Origin: Aridibaculum aurantiacum
Lineage (GTDB): Bacteria; Bacteroidota; Bacteroidia; Chitinophagales; Chitinophagaceae
Assembly: GCF_017355875.1 (NCBI RefSeq)
Contig: NZ_JAFEWC010000004.1
Coordinates: 138,989-202,988, forward strand
DNA: 64,000 nucleotides
Reading direction: 5' to 3'
Made by a program: the position numbers and the translations under genes. Every line of letters starts with the position of its first letter. Position 1 is the stretch's first letter. Shown in pieces: positions 43,338 to 50,983 of the stretch. The notes under the pieces were generated by a model, which was given only the letters and a program-made list of their open reading frames with translations, was not told the origin of the DNA and ran no database searches.

Positions 43338-45638
43338 ATGGCAACGACAACAAAAAAACCCGCTACTAAAAAAGCTGCTTCAAAAAAGGCGAAAGAGGTA
43401 ATTGAACCTTTAAGCCCTGGTTCCCAACAACAACATTCTTACGATATACATGCAGCATTACTGCAGTACTTTGGCTTCAATAAATTTAAAGGAACCCAGG
43501 AACAGGCTATTAATAGTCTTCTGAATGGCAACGATACTTTTGTTATCATGCCTACCGGTGGTGGTAAAAGTTTATGCTATCAATTACCGGCATTGATCAT
43601 GGAAGGTTGTGCCATCATTGTTAGCCCGCTGATAGCGCTAATGAAAAACCAGGTTGACCTGGTGCGTGGATATAGTGAAAAGGATCATGTTGCGCATTTT
43701 CTAAATTCTTCTCTTACTAAAGCGCAGCAGCGCGAAGTAAAATCTGACCTTGTAGAAGGAAGGACAAAACTTCTTTATGTGGCGCCAGAAACACTTACCA
43801 AGCAAGAAAATCTTGATTTCTTCAGTGACCTGAAGATCTCTTTTTTCGCTGTAGACGAAGCGCACTGTATTTCTGAATGGGGTCATGATTTCAGACCTGA
43901 ATACCGCAGGCTGAAAGAAATGATGACCATGATAAACCCGGATGTAGCCATTGTTGCACTTACTGCTACAGCTACACCTAAGGTTCAAAGCGATATTCTT
44001 AAAAACCTTGGACTGCGTACGCCTGCTGTTTATATCTCTTCCTTTAACAGGCAGAACTTATACTACGAGATCCAGCCTAAGGTAAAGAAGGAGCAGACTA
44101 TAAAACATATTGTTCGTTTCATTAGCCAGAACAAAGGAAAGAGCGGTATCATTTATACACTCAACAGGAAGACCACTGAGGAACTTGCTGAGATTTTAGT
44201 TGCTAATAAGATTAAAGCTGTTGCTTACCATGCAGGTTTAGATGCTAAACTTCGTGCTGAGCGCCAAGATAAATTCCTAAAAGAAGATACGCAGGTTATT
44301 GTAGCTACCATTGCCTTCGGAATGGGTATTGACAAACCAGATATTCGTTTTGTTATCCACTACAACATTCCAAAAAGTATAGAGAATTACTACCAGGAAA
44401 CTGGTCGTGCAGGACGTGATGGTTTAGAAGGAAAATGTATTCTCTACTATTCTCATAAAGATGTAGCCAAACTGGAACACCTGATGCGTGATAAGCCACT
44501 GAGTGAGCGTGAAGTGGGTGCACAGTTGATAAATGAAACTGTTAGCTACGCCGAAAGCAGTGTTTGTAGAAGAAAGATCTTACTTCACTATTTTGGTGAA
44601 GACTGGGATACCAGTAAATGTGGTGGTACCGGCGGATGTGACAACTGTGTTCCTAAAGAAAAGATAGAAGCAAAAGATAACGTCGTTAAGGTTTTGAAAA
44701 CCGTCAAAGCTTTGGATGAGCGTTTCACTATTGATTATGTTGTGAACGTGATCATTGGTAAGGCTACACCACAGATCAACATGTACCGCCATAATAATCT
44801 TGATGTATTTGGTATTGGTAAAGATGAGGATGCGCATTACTGGAATAGCCTGATCCGCCAGCTGTTGCTCGAGAACCTTTTAGTGAAAGACATTGAAGAA
44901 TATGGTTTGCTTAAGTTCACTAATACAACTGAAGTTTTCCTTAAGAAACCACAGAGCTTTGAGATAGTGCTGAACAACAAGTTTGAAGAGGCTAATGAAG
45001 ACGATGAAGAAAGCACAGATGCTGGAACGAATGTAGGCAACGCAACAGACGATAAGTTGTTTGAAATGCTGAAAGAGCTTAGGCAAACAGAAGCAAAGAA
45101 AAAAGGTTTACCACCATTTGTTCTTTTCCTGGAGTCATCGCTTCAGGATATGGCTACACTTTATCCAACTACACTAAAAGAATTGGAGAAAGTGTCGGGT
45201 GTTAGTGTAGGTAAATCGTTGAAATACGGAAAGCCTTTTGTTGAGTTGATTGGTAAATACGTAGAAGAAAATGGAATTGAAAAGCCGGATGATTTTGTAA
45301 TGAAGAGTGTTGCCAATAAGAGTAGCAACAAAATATTCATCATTCAAAATGTAGATAAGAAGATACCTCTTGAAACAATTGCCAAAACCAAAGATCTACG
45401 TTTAGATGCATTGCTGGAAGAAATGGAAACCATTGTAGCCAGTGGCACAAAGTTGAATTTAGGTTATGCAATTGATGATATGTTGGATGAAGACGAACAG
45501 GAAGAGATCATTGATTATTTCCGCAGTTGCGAAACCTCATCATTGCAAGTAGCGCAAGAAGAGCTGGCTGATGGTGGTTACGACTGGGAGCAGTTAAAGA
45601 TCATGCGAATAAAATTCTTAAGTGAATACGGTAACTAA
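43338..45638 (+). CDS. recQ: ATP-dependent DNA helicase RecQ
   Basis: The 766-residue protein has a lysine-rich N terminus ([17 protein letters not shown]), then the helicase core: FRGTQEQ-like [28 protein letters not shown] (Walker A), [20 protein letters not shown] (DEAH) and VALTATATP. The Zn module shows [14 protein letters not shown] and [10 protein letters not shown]. An RQC region is followed by an HRDC-like stretch ([20 protein letters not shown]) and a C-terminal extension with HTH-like helices, common in Bacteroidota RecQ. It unwinds DNA during repair. A perfect terminator follows. Confidence 0.95.
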   Translation: MATTTKKPATKKAASKKAKEVIEPLSPGSQQQHSYDIHAALLQYFGFNKFKGTQEQAINSLLNGNDTFVIMPTGGGKSLCYQLPALIMEGCAIIVSPLIALMKNQVDLVRGYSEKDHVAHFLNSSLTKAQQREVKSDLVEGRTKLLYVAPETLTKQENLDFFSDLKISFFAVDEAHCISEWGHDFRPEYRRLKEMMTMINPDVAIVALTATATPKVQSDILKNLGLRTPAVYISSFNRQNLYYEIQPKVKKEQTIKHIVRFISQNKGKSGIIYTLNRKTTEELAEILVANKIKAVAYHAGLDAKLRAERQDKFLKEDTQVIVATIAFGMGIDKPDIRFVIHYNIPKSIENYYQETGRAGRDGLEGKCILYYSHKDVAKLEHLMRDKPLSEREVGAQLINETVSYAESSVCRRKILLHYFGEDWDTSKCGGTGGCDNCVPKEKIEAKDNVVKVLKTVKALDERFTIDYVVNVIIGKATPQINMYRHNNLDVFGIGKDEDAHYWNSLIRQLLLENLLVKDIEEYGLLKFTNTTEVFLKKPQSFEIVLNNKFEEANEDDEESTDAGTNVGNATDDKLFEMLKELRQTEAKKKGLPPFVLFLESSLQDMATLYPTTLKELEKVSGVSVGKSLKYGKPFVELIGKYVEENGIEKPDDFVMKSVANKSSNKIFIIQNVDKKIPLETIAKTKDLRLDALLEEMETIVASGTKLNLGYAIDDMLDEDEQEEIIDYFRSCETSSLQVAQEELADGGYDWEQLKIMRIKFLSEYGN

Positions 45639-45646
45639 AAAGAACG

Positions 45647-45672
45647 CCCACTCAAATGAGTGGGTTTTTTTA
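45647..45672 (+). terminator. Intrinsic terminator after recQ
   Basis: An 8-bp perfect stem (CCCACTCA / TGAGTGGG) with an AA loop is followed by a T run. Confidence 0.92.
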
Positions 45673-45715
45673 TGGAGTTTGTTCAGGATTGCATCCAAAG
45701 AACAAATTTACTCTT

Positions 45716-46240
45716 ATGGCCGAAATCACTTCAACTATTGTATCCAGGAACATAACTGGTGTTCGTCGTAGTAAAAAACTTTCTACCCGTGTTGATCTTA
45801 CACCTATGGTAGACCTGGGATTTCTCCTTATCACCTTTTTCATTTTTACTACTACAATGTCTGAGTCAAAGGCTACTACTTTAATTATGCCTGATGATTC
45901 GAAACCTGTCAATTCCAACAAACATCCGGAACACAAAACCATCACTTTTATCTTAGGTGAGAATAATAGTGTGTTTTACTATCCTGGTACTGATTTGGAA
46001 AACATGGTAAGGCTAATTAACCCAAACGATATCCGCAATTACATCATTTCTAAAAAGCAACAACTCGCGCAGGTAAATGAGCAAGACGATCTGCTTGTTT
46101 TGATCAAACCTACTACTGAGTCTACATTTTTAAACATTGTAGATGTATTGGACGAAATGCTGATCAATGATGTAAAGAAATACATGATCGTAGAAAACGA
46201 TGAGCAGGAGGTTATGCAACAAAAAAAAGTTGCATTATGA
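45716..46240 (+). CDS. ExbD/TolR-family biopolymer transport protein
   Basis: The 174-residue product from the ATG at MAEITSTIVSRNITGVRRSK has one membrane helix, STRVDLTPMVDLGFLLITFF, with the conserved Asp (MVD) of ExbD in it. A longer frame upstream runs through the recQ terminator and is rejected. The periplasmic part is about 120 residues. It normally forms a proton-driven motor with ExbB and TonB, but no exbB or tonB is beside it. The orphan gene follows recQ and precedes the small T9SS-like gene. Confidence 0.9.
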   Translation: MAEITSTIVSRNITGVRRSKKLSTRVDLTPMVDLGFLLITFFIFTTTMSESKATTLIMPDDSKPVNSNKHPEHKTITFILGENNSVFYYPGTDLENMVRLINPNDIRNYIISKKQQLAQVNEQDDLLVLIKPTTESTFLNIVDVLDEMLINDVKKYMIVENDEQEVMQQKKVAL

Positions 46241-46273
46241 TGAATAGGTGAAGCAGCTACCGGCATAAATTTT

Positions 46274-46561
46274 GTGTCATATCCCTACACACCTTTAAAT
46301 ATTTCGGTAATGCAAATCCAAGATTTCCAAACTTCTGTAGCCGAGTCTATCAGCTATCTCAGTATAGTTGCAAATAATATAGGTAAGCTTACGCTTAAGA
46401 TTTTTGACACCAATGGTTTTATTGCAAAAACTATAAGTACCCAAATAGCTCAAGGTGCTCAACTGTTAGACATCAATCTTGGAGATCTGAACGAGGGAAC
46501 ATATATCATCAATGCTTTCAATGGCGATGAATTTTTAAAGGCGTTCCGAATAACAAAATAG
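46274..46561 (+). CDS. Short protein resembling a stand-alone T9SS sorting domain
   Basis: The 95-residue frame begins at a GTG; an ATG twelve codons later (MQIQDFQTSVAES) is an alternative. The C-terminal part reads LTLKIFDTNGFIAKTISTQI, LLDINLGDLNEGTYIINAFN and ends FLKAFRITK, the pattern of a type A T9SS C-terminal sorting domain. No cargo precedes it, and there is no signal peptide. Whether it is translated as a free domain, a relic, or an unrelated beta protein is unknown. A terminator follows 26 nt later. Confidence 0.55.
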   Translation: MSYPYTPLNISVMQIQDFQTSVAESISYLSIVANNIGKLTLKIFDTNGFIAKTISTQIAQGAQLLDINLGDLNEGTYIINAFNGDEFLKAFRITK

Positions 46562-46586
46562 AAATATTGCATCTTACCCTAATATC

Positions 46587-46611
46587 AATCCTGCTTCTGC
46601 AGGATTTTTTA
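46587..46611 (+). terminator. Intrinsic terminator after small beta protein
   Basis: An 8-bp perfect stem (AATCCTGC / GCAGGATT) with a TTCT loop is followed by a T run. Confidence 0.92.
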
Positions 46612-46730
46612 TTTATACTACTTCTCAAATAGCAAAACATATTTTTCCCCAACCTTCACCTGCTACTGGATAACTTTTGTATTTTGCCCGCCATTTCTCT
46701 TTATTTATTTTACTCTAACTCTAACATGTT

Positions 46731-47675
46731 ATGTCTATTCCCGTTGTAGATCTTGCGGAATTTTTAAGTGGTGACCCGGAGCGTAAGAACGCATTTGTAC
46801 AGCAACTTGGAAATGCTTACGAAGAAGTGGGTTTTGTTGCAGTTAAGAATCATGGTGTACCTGATGAGCTTATTGCTAATCTCTATGAATATGTTCAGCA
46901 GTTTTTTTCTCTGCCTTTAGAAAAGAAATTGAATTATGAAATTCCTGGACTTGCTGGCCAAAGAGGTTATACAAGTTTTGGTAGGGAACATGCCAAAGGA
47001 AGTGAAGCGCCGGATCTTAAAGAATTCTTCCAGTATGGTCAGAATGTAGAAGATAACGATCCGATCAAATCTGAATATCCTGATAATGTGCAAGTAAATG
47101 AGGTTGCTCATTTTAATGAGACCTTGTACCAGGCATATAAGCATTTTCAGAAGAGTGGCACTTCCATGCTACAGGCTATAGCCATCTATCTTGGTGAAGA
47201 TGAACACTTCTTTGATACTCATGTTCACAATGGGAACAGCATATTGCGTTGCATTCATTATCCTCCTATCACGCAAGAGCCTAAAAGTGCTATACGTGCC
47301 GAACAACATGAAGACATTAATCTAATCACGCTGCTGGTAGGAGCCAGTGCGGATGGATTACAAATATTGACCAAGCAAAATGAATGGGTTGGTGTTACCT
47401 CGTTACCTGAACAGATCGTTGTAAATGTTGGTGATATGCTTCAACGTCTTACCAACAACAAATTAAGAAGTACAACACACAGGGTGGTGAATCCAGCAAG
47501 AGAACACTGGCACACTTCACGCTTCTCTATGCCGTTCTTTCTTCACCCGCGTAGTAATATGAGTTTGGCTTGCCTTGAAAGTTGTATTGATGAGGCTCAT
47601 CCAAAAGCTTATGAAGACGCTACAGCAGGAGAATATTTAGATGAAAGATTACGTGAGATAGGGCTTAAGAAATAA
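46731..47675 (+). CDS. 2-oxoglutarate/Fe(II)-type oxygenase, isopenicillin-N-synthase-like
   Basis: The 314-residue protein shows the DIOX_N region (IPVVDLAEFLSGDPERKNAF, EEVGFVAVKNHGVPDELI) and a jelly-roll core with the metal ligands: AEQHEDINLITLL (H and D), LRSTTHRVVNP (His) and the Arg of HTSRFSMPFFLHP. Plants and bacteria use such enzymes on amino acids, flavonoids or antibiotics; the substrate here cannot be told. Cytoplasmic. Its gene is a single unit followed by chrA. Confidence 0.9.
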   Translation: MSIPVVDLAEFLSGDPERKNAFVQQLGNAYEEVGFVAVKNHGVPDELIANLYEYVQQFFSLPLEKKLNYEIPGLAGQRGYTSFGREHAKGSEAPDLKEFFQYGQNVEDNDPIKSEYPDNVQVNEVAHFNETLYQAYKHFQKSGTSMLQAIAIYLGEDEHFFDTHVHNGNSILRCIHYPPITQEPKSAIRAEQHEDINLITLLVGASADGLQILTKQNEWVGVTSLPEQIVVNVGDMLQRLTNNKLRSTTHRVVNPAREHWHTSRFSMPFFLHPRSNMSLACLESCIDEAHPKAYEDATAGEYLDERLREIGLKK

Positions 47676-47701
47676 CAAAAGGAAATACTGAATACCAGGT
47701 A

Positions 47702-48889
47702 TTGGTTTTTATTCGCCACATATCTTTTTTGAAGGCTGTGTTATTACACAGCCTTACTGCTTTTGGTGGGCCACAAATGCATTTTGTACGAATGCATCGC
47801 TTCTTTGTAAAGGAGCACAGGTATATAGATGAAGCCGAGTTGCTAGAACTAAATGCTTTTGTACAACTCTTGCCCGGTGCTAGTAGTAGCCAGCTTCTTA
47901 CACTCATTGGTTACAAACGAGGAGGGATTTTTCTAGCTGCTATTACATTGTTCATCTGGATGCTGCCTGCTTGTATCCTCATGACACTTCTTACATTTTT
48001 ACTATCCTACGTCAATGTAGAAATGTTCAGGTATGTACAACCAATGGCTGTTGGCTTTCTTGCATTTTCTGCATTTCATAGTTACAAGCTTTTCATCAGG
48101 CACCAGGCCACATTTTTTATAATGACGGGTGCGCTTCTTATTACAGCACTTATCAGTTCTCCCTGGGTTTTTCCTTTATTGATCATAGCTGGTAGTATTA
48201 TCAGCAACTTCAGTGATAAACGCATTCCTGAACCAAAAGAGAAACCAAAGCCAATAAAGTGGGGTAATATATGGCTATTTATTTTAATATTTGTTATAGC
48301 TGGTTTTCTTAGTGAACTTGCTCGTATAAATGATTGGCAACTCAGGAAGCCTGTTAACCTGTTTGAGAATTTCTATCGTTTTGGAAGTTTGGTTTTCGGT
48401 GGGGGAGGAGTACTTATACCGATGATGTTTGAGCAGTATGTTTTAAGAGCTAAAACACGTTATTTAACTCCTGAAGAATTTCTTACTGGTGCAGGAATGG
48501 TACAGGCTTTTCCAGGACCCATATTTTCTATAGCTGCTTTTGTTGGAGGAATGGTGCTGCGCCACCTAGGGCCGGGTTACCAGCTACTGGGTGCTTTCAT
48601 TGGTTCTGTTGCTATTTTTCTTCCTAGCTTCCTGCTGGTTATTTTTTTCTATCCTATCTGGAATAAACTTAAACAGCATGTGATAGTGTTTAGGGCAATG
48701 GAAGGTATTAATGCTGTAGTGGTAGGAATTATGCTTGCTGCAACAATCTTATTATTCGTTTCCATTTCTGCTCCTTTCAACTGGTTAAACCTGTTGGCAG
48801 TTGTTTTCACCTTTGCTGCTTTACAATTCACGAAACTTCCGTCTCCTTTGATTGTACTAGCATTTTTGTTGTGGGGCTTGTTGGGCTAG
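47702..48889 (+). CDS. chrA: Chromate-transporter family protein ChrA, two-domain form
   Basis: The 395-residue protein is fully membrane-spanning with two CHR halves: TAFGGPQMHFVRMHRFFV and QLLPGASSSQLLTLIGY in the first, FGGGGVLIPMMFEQYV and GAGMVQAFPGPIFSIAAFV in the second. It probably exports chromate or another oxyanion. The frame opens with TTG; no ATG lies near, and the first CHR motif follows within 25 residues, so a TTG start is plausible. It converges with nadD, overlapping it by 4 nt. Confidence 0.85.
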   Translation: MVFIRHISFLKAVLLHSLTAFGGPQMHFVRMHRFFVKEHRYIDEAELLELNAFVQLLPGASSSQLLTLIGYKRGGIFLAAITLFIWMLPACILMTLLTFLLSYVNVEMFRYVQPMAVGFLAFSAFHSYKLFIRHQATFFIMTGALLITALISSPWVFPLLIIAGSIISNFSDKRIPEPKEKPKPIKWGNIWLFILIFVIAGFLSELARINDWQLRKPVNLFENFYRFGSLVFGGGGVLIPMMFEQYVLRAKTRYLTPEEFLTGAGMVQAFPGPIFSIAAFVGGMVLRHLGPGYQLLGAFIGSVAIFLPSFLLVIFFYPIWNKLKQHVIVFRAMEGINAVVVGIMLAATILLFVSISAPFNWLNLLAVVFTFAALQFTKLPSPLIVLAFLLWGLLG

Positions 48890-49455
48890 CTTTTGTAGTA
48901 CCTGTTTTGTTCTATCTCTTCGCGTACTTTCTCTGGAACCAGATACCTGATTGACTTATTGTTTTTTATCAGCAGCCTTACCTGTGTTGCAGATATTTCT
49001 AATAGGGGAGCATTTACAATAGTGATATTTTCTGCTGGATTCTCAACAGGGAAATTTGGCCGTTGGTATATGTATACCTGGTAATTGTTCAGGAGCAGCT
49101 CATAGTTTTTCCATTTAGTAATGTTCTGGAAACTGTCTGAACCCATGATGATGGAGAACTCGTGCTGCGGGTATTTTTCCTTTAGGTAAGTCAGGGTATC
49201 AATGGTATAGGAAGGACGAGGAAGTTTGAATTCAATGTCAGACACCTCCAAGTTTTCATCATCTTCCACTGCAAGCTTTACAAGATGTAAACGGTTAAAC
49301 TCATTCAACAAGCTCTTTGATGGCTTCAGTGGATTGTGTGGCGAAACCACCAGCCATATCTTTTGCAGGTCAGTTTTATTTTTAATAGCACTAGCAATGA
49401 TGAGGTGGCCAATGTGGATAGGATTAAAAGAACCAAAGTACAATCCGATTTTCAT
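48886..49455 (-). CDS. nadD: Nicotinate-nucleotide adenylyltransferase NadD
   Basis: The 189-residue protein shows the nucleotidyltransferase fold: IGLYFGSFNPIHIGHLIIAS (HxGH-type), SPHNPLKPSKSLL, SDIEFKLPRPSYTIDTL, IMGSDSFQNITKW and, near the end, LLEISATQVRLLIKNNKSI. It adenylates nicotinate mononucleotide in NAD synthesis. It overlaps the end of chrA by 4 nt and precedes the FeoA gene in the divergent direction. nadA and the PnuC/NadR pair are in the same window but not adjacent. Confidence 0.95.
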   Translation of the reverse strand: MKIGLYFGSFNPIHIGHLIIASAIKNKTDLQKIWLVVSPHNPLKPSKSLLNEFNRLHLVKLAVEDDENLEVSDIEFKLPRPSYTIDTLTYLKEKYPQHEFSIIMGSDSFQNITKWKNYELLLNNYQVYIYQRPNFPVENPAENITIVNAPLLEISATQVRLLIKNNKSIRYLVPEKVREEIEQNRYYKS

Positions 49456-49490
49456 AGCGAGGAGGTGAAGGTTACGACTGCTGTTGTTGT

Positions 49491-49718
49491 TTATATATCT
49501 TCTACAATGATTTTCTCAGCTTCGCTTATGCGTAAGCTCAGGTTATATCCTGCTACGGTTATAGATATAGGATCTCCTAATGGAGCTTTCTGCTCAACCT
49601 TTATCTTTTCCCCCGGCACACATCCCATCTCCATTAGCTTTATAAAAATATCATCCTTCTCAAATGAATGTATAATTACTGTCTTTCCTATTTCTACCTC
49701 TGATAGTTTCCTCATCAT
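49491..49718 (-). CDS. FeoA-like small SH3-fold protein
   Basis: The 75-residue protein shows the FeoA fold: KLSEVEIGKTVIIHSF, IKLMEMGCVPGEKIKVEQKA and ISITVAGYNLSLRISEAEKI. Two ATGs are adjacent; either is possible. FeoA normally assists the FeoB iron transporter, but feoB is not beside it. It lies 35 nt upstream of nadD on the same strand and is divergent from ybeY. Confidence 0.88.
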   Translation of the reverse strand: MMRKLSEVEIGKTVIIHSFEKDDIFIKLMEMGCVPGEKIKVEQKAPLGDPISITVAGYNLSLRISEAEKIIVEDI

Positions 49719-49791
49719 TCTATAGTTGTTGTCAAATGTATAGGGTCTGATCTTCTTTTTGTTACGAAATTTGGAACAGCAAAAACTAAAT

Positions 49792-50226
49792 ATGTCTATA
49801 CGCTTCTCTTATGCCGATGTTTCTACTATTCCTTTGAAGAACAAAAAGGTGGTTAAACTATTCATCCAGGAGCTTTTTCAACTGGAGAACAAACCTCTTT
49901 CACAACTTAACTATGTATTCTGCAGCGACGAATACCTTCTGCAGATCAATAAAGACCATCTTCAGCACGATTATTATACTGATATCATCACTTTCGATCT
50001 TACTGACCCATCTTCAGAAGGTACTATTGGGGAGATATACATTAGCGTGGATCGGGTAAAGGATAATGCTAATGATCATAAGGTTACCTCAACTAATGAA
50101 CTGTTACGGGTAATCTTCCATGGTGCCTTGCACCTGTGCGGCTATGGAGACAAAACGAATCGTGAAATAACAATTATGAGGGAAAAAGAGGATCATTATT
50201 TACGTTTATTTGAGAAACGTTTATAA
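49792..50226 (+). CDS. ybeY: rRNA-maturation endoribonuclease YbeY
   Basis: The 144-residue protein starts MSIRFSYADVSTIPLKNK; an ATG eleven codons upstream adds residues uncharacteristic of the family. The key motif is VIFHGALHLCGYGDKTNREI (HGxLHLxGYxD), which binds the zinc. A DIITFDLTD stretch is also conserved. YbeY processes 16S rRNA ends and helps ribosome quality control. The stop is 4 nt before the start of the CAP gene, so they are likely co-transcribed. Confidence 0.95.
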   Translation: MSIRFSYADVSTIPLKNKKVVKLFIQELFQLENKPLSQLNYVFCSDEYLLQINKDHLQHDYYTDIITFDLTDPSSEGTIGEIYISVDRVKDNANDHKVTSTNELLRVIFHGALHLCGYGDKTNREITIMREKEDHYLRLFEKRL

Positions 50227-50230
50227 CCTG

Positions 50231-50902
50231 ATGTTCCACGTGAAACCCCTGTTTTTCCTGTTATTACTGGCTCCTGTTCTTTCTTTTGGTCAACATTTTA
50301 GTACAAGCACCATTGAAGTTCGTGCTATGCCTAATATGCCAGCAAGAGATTTGGGTATTGAAGCCTTTTTGTACTCTTTTCCTGAAACCAAATCCATGCC
50401 TGCTGATGTTAGGGAGTGGTTTTATTGGACCAATTTCAGCAGGAGCAAGCCTCGAGTGTTCTGGGACAGTGTAGTGGCACCTATTCTTTCTACTCATCCA
50501 AACCTCAGAACCTCCTATGCAGCTAGTTTAAAGAAGGATCTTTATGCTACCGGTCCCTTAGAGATGCTGAAACCTAATGCTATTCTTTCTTCTCTTGCCC
50601 AAGCACATGCTAATGAGCTAAAGAAGCGGAATGCCCCTCCTTCTCATACTTCTCCTTCTGGTGCTACCTTCCAGGATAGGATGGTAAAAGGAGGAATAGA
50701 GAAATGTGCAGGCGAAAACATCAGTTTTGGCCCTTCTAATACCATCTTAGCCCTTGTTTTTCTATACATAGATGAAGGAATACCAGATTTGGGGCACAGG
50801 AAATCCCTGCTTAATAGTTCATACAAGGAAATGGGCGTAGGAATTTCAGCCTATAACAACGGTAGTTTTATGGTAATTCAAGACTTTTCATGTTTACAGT
50901 AG
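50231..50902 (+). CDS. CAP (SCP-like) domain exported protein
   Basis: The product from the ATG at MFHVKPLFFLLLLAPVLSFG has a signal peptide ending at FGQ and is 223 residues. The CAP domain is seen in LSSLAQAHANELKKRNAPPS, HTSPSGATFQDRM, CAGENISFGPSN and IPDLGHRKSLLNSSYKEMGV, giving the His/Glu motifs of the family. Its role is unknown in bacteria. The parS-like 16-mer overlaps the first codons (FHVKP is its translation). A perfect parS lies 11 nt after the stop. Confidence 0.85.
   Translation: MFHVKPLFFLLLLAPVLSFGQHFSTSTIEVRAMPNMPARDLGIEAFLYSFPETKSMPADVREWFYWTNFSRSKPRVFWDSVVAPILSTHPNLRTSYAASLKKDLYATGPLEMLKPNAILSSLAQAHANELKKRNAPPSHTSPSGATFQDRMVKGGIEKCAGENISFGPSNTILALVFLYIDEGIPDLGHRKSLLNSSYKEMGVGISAYNNGSFMVIQDFSCLQ
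50232..50247. other. parS-like centromere site 1
   Basis: TGTTCCACGTGAAACC matches the bacterial ParB-binding site TGTTNCACGTGAAACA at 15 of 16 positions. It overlaps the first five codons of the CAP gene. With the second site it forms a pair 681 bp apart. Confidence 0.75.
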
Positions 50903-50912
50903 CTTTTGCTGC

Positions 50913-50928
50913 TGTTCCACGTGAAACA
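50913..50928. other. parS centromere site 2 (perfect match)
   Basis: TGTTCCACGTGAAACA is an exact match to the conserved 16-bp parS consensus, lying between the CAP gene and mnmG. By chance such a sequence is not expected in 64 kb. ParB should bind it; parA and parB are not in the window. Confidence 0.9.
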
Positions 50929-50937
50929 ATTCATTTA

Positions 50938-50975
50938 AAAGATAAACCTCCTCATAGGTTTATCTTTGTTTTTTT
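50938..50975 (+). terminator. Strong hairpin with T tract directly before mnmG
   Basis: A perfect 12-bp stem (AAAGATAAACCT / AGGTTTATCTTT) with a 6-nt loop is followed by a T tract and ends 8 nt before the mnmG ATG. The right arm also contains TATCTTTG, a TAnnTTTG promoter box. It may end the CAP transcript or attenuate mnmG. Confidence 0.75.
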
Positions 50976-50983
50976 AATAGAGA

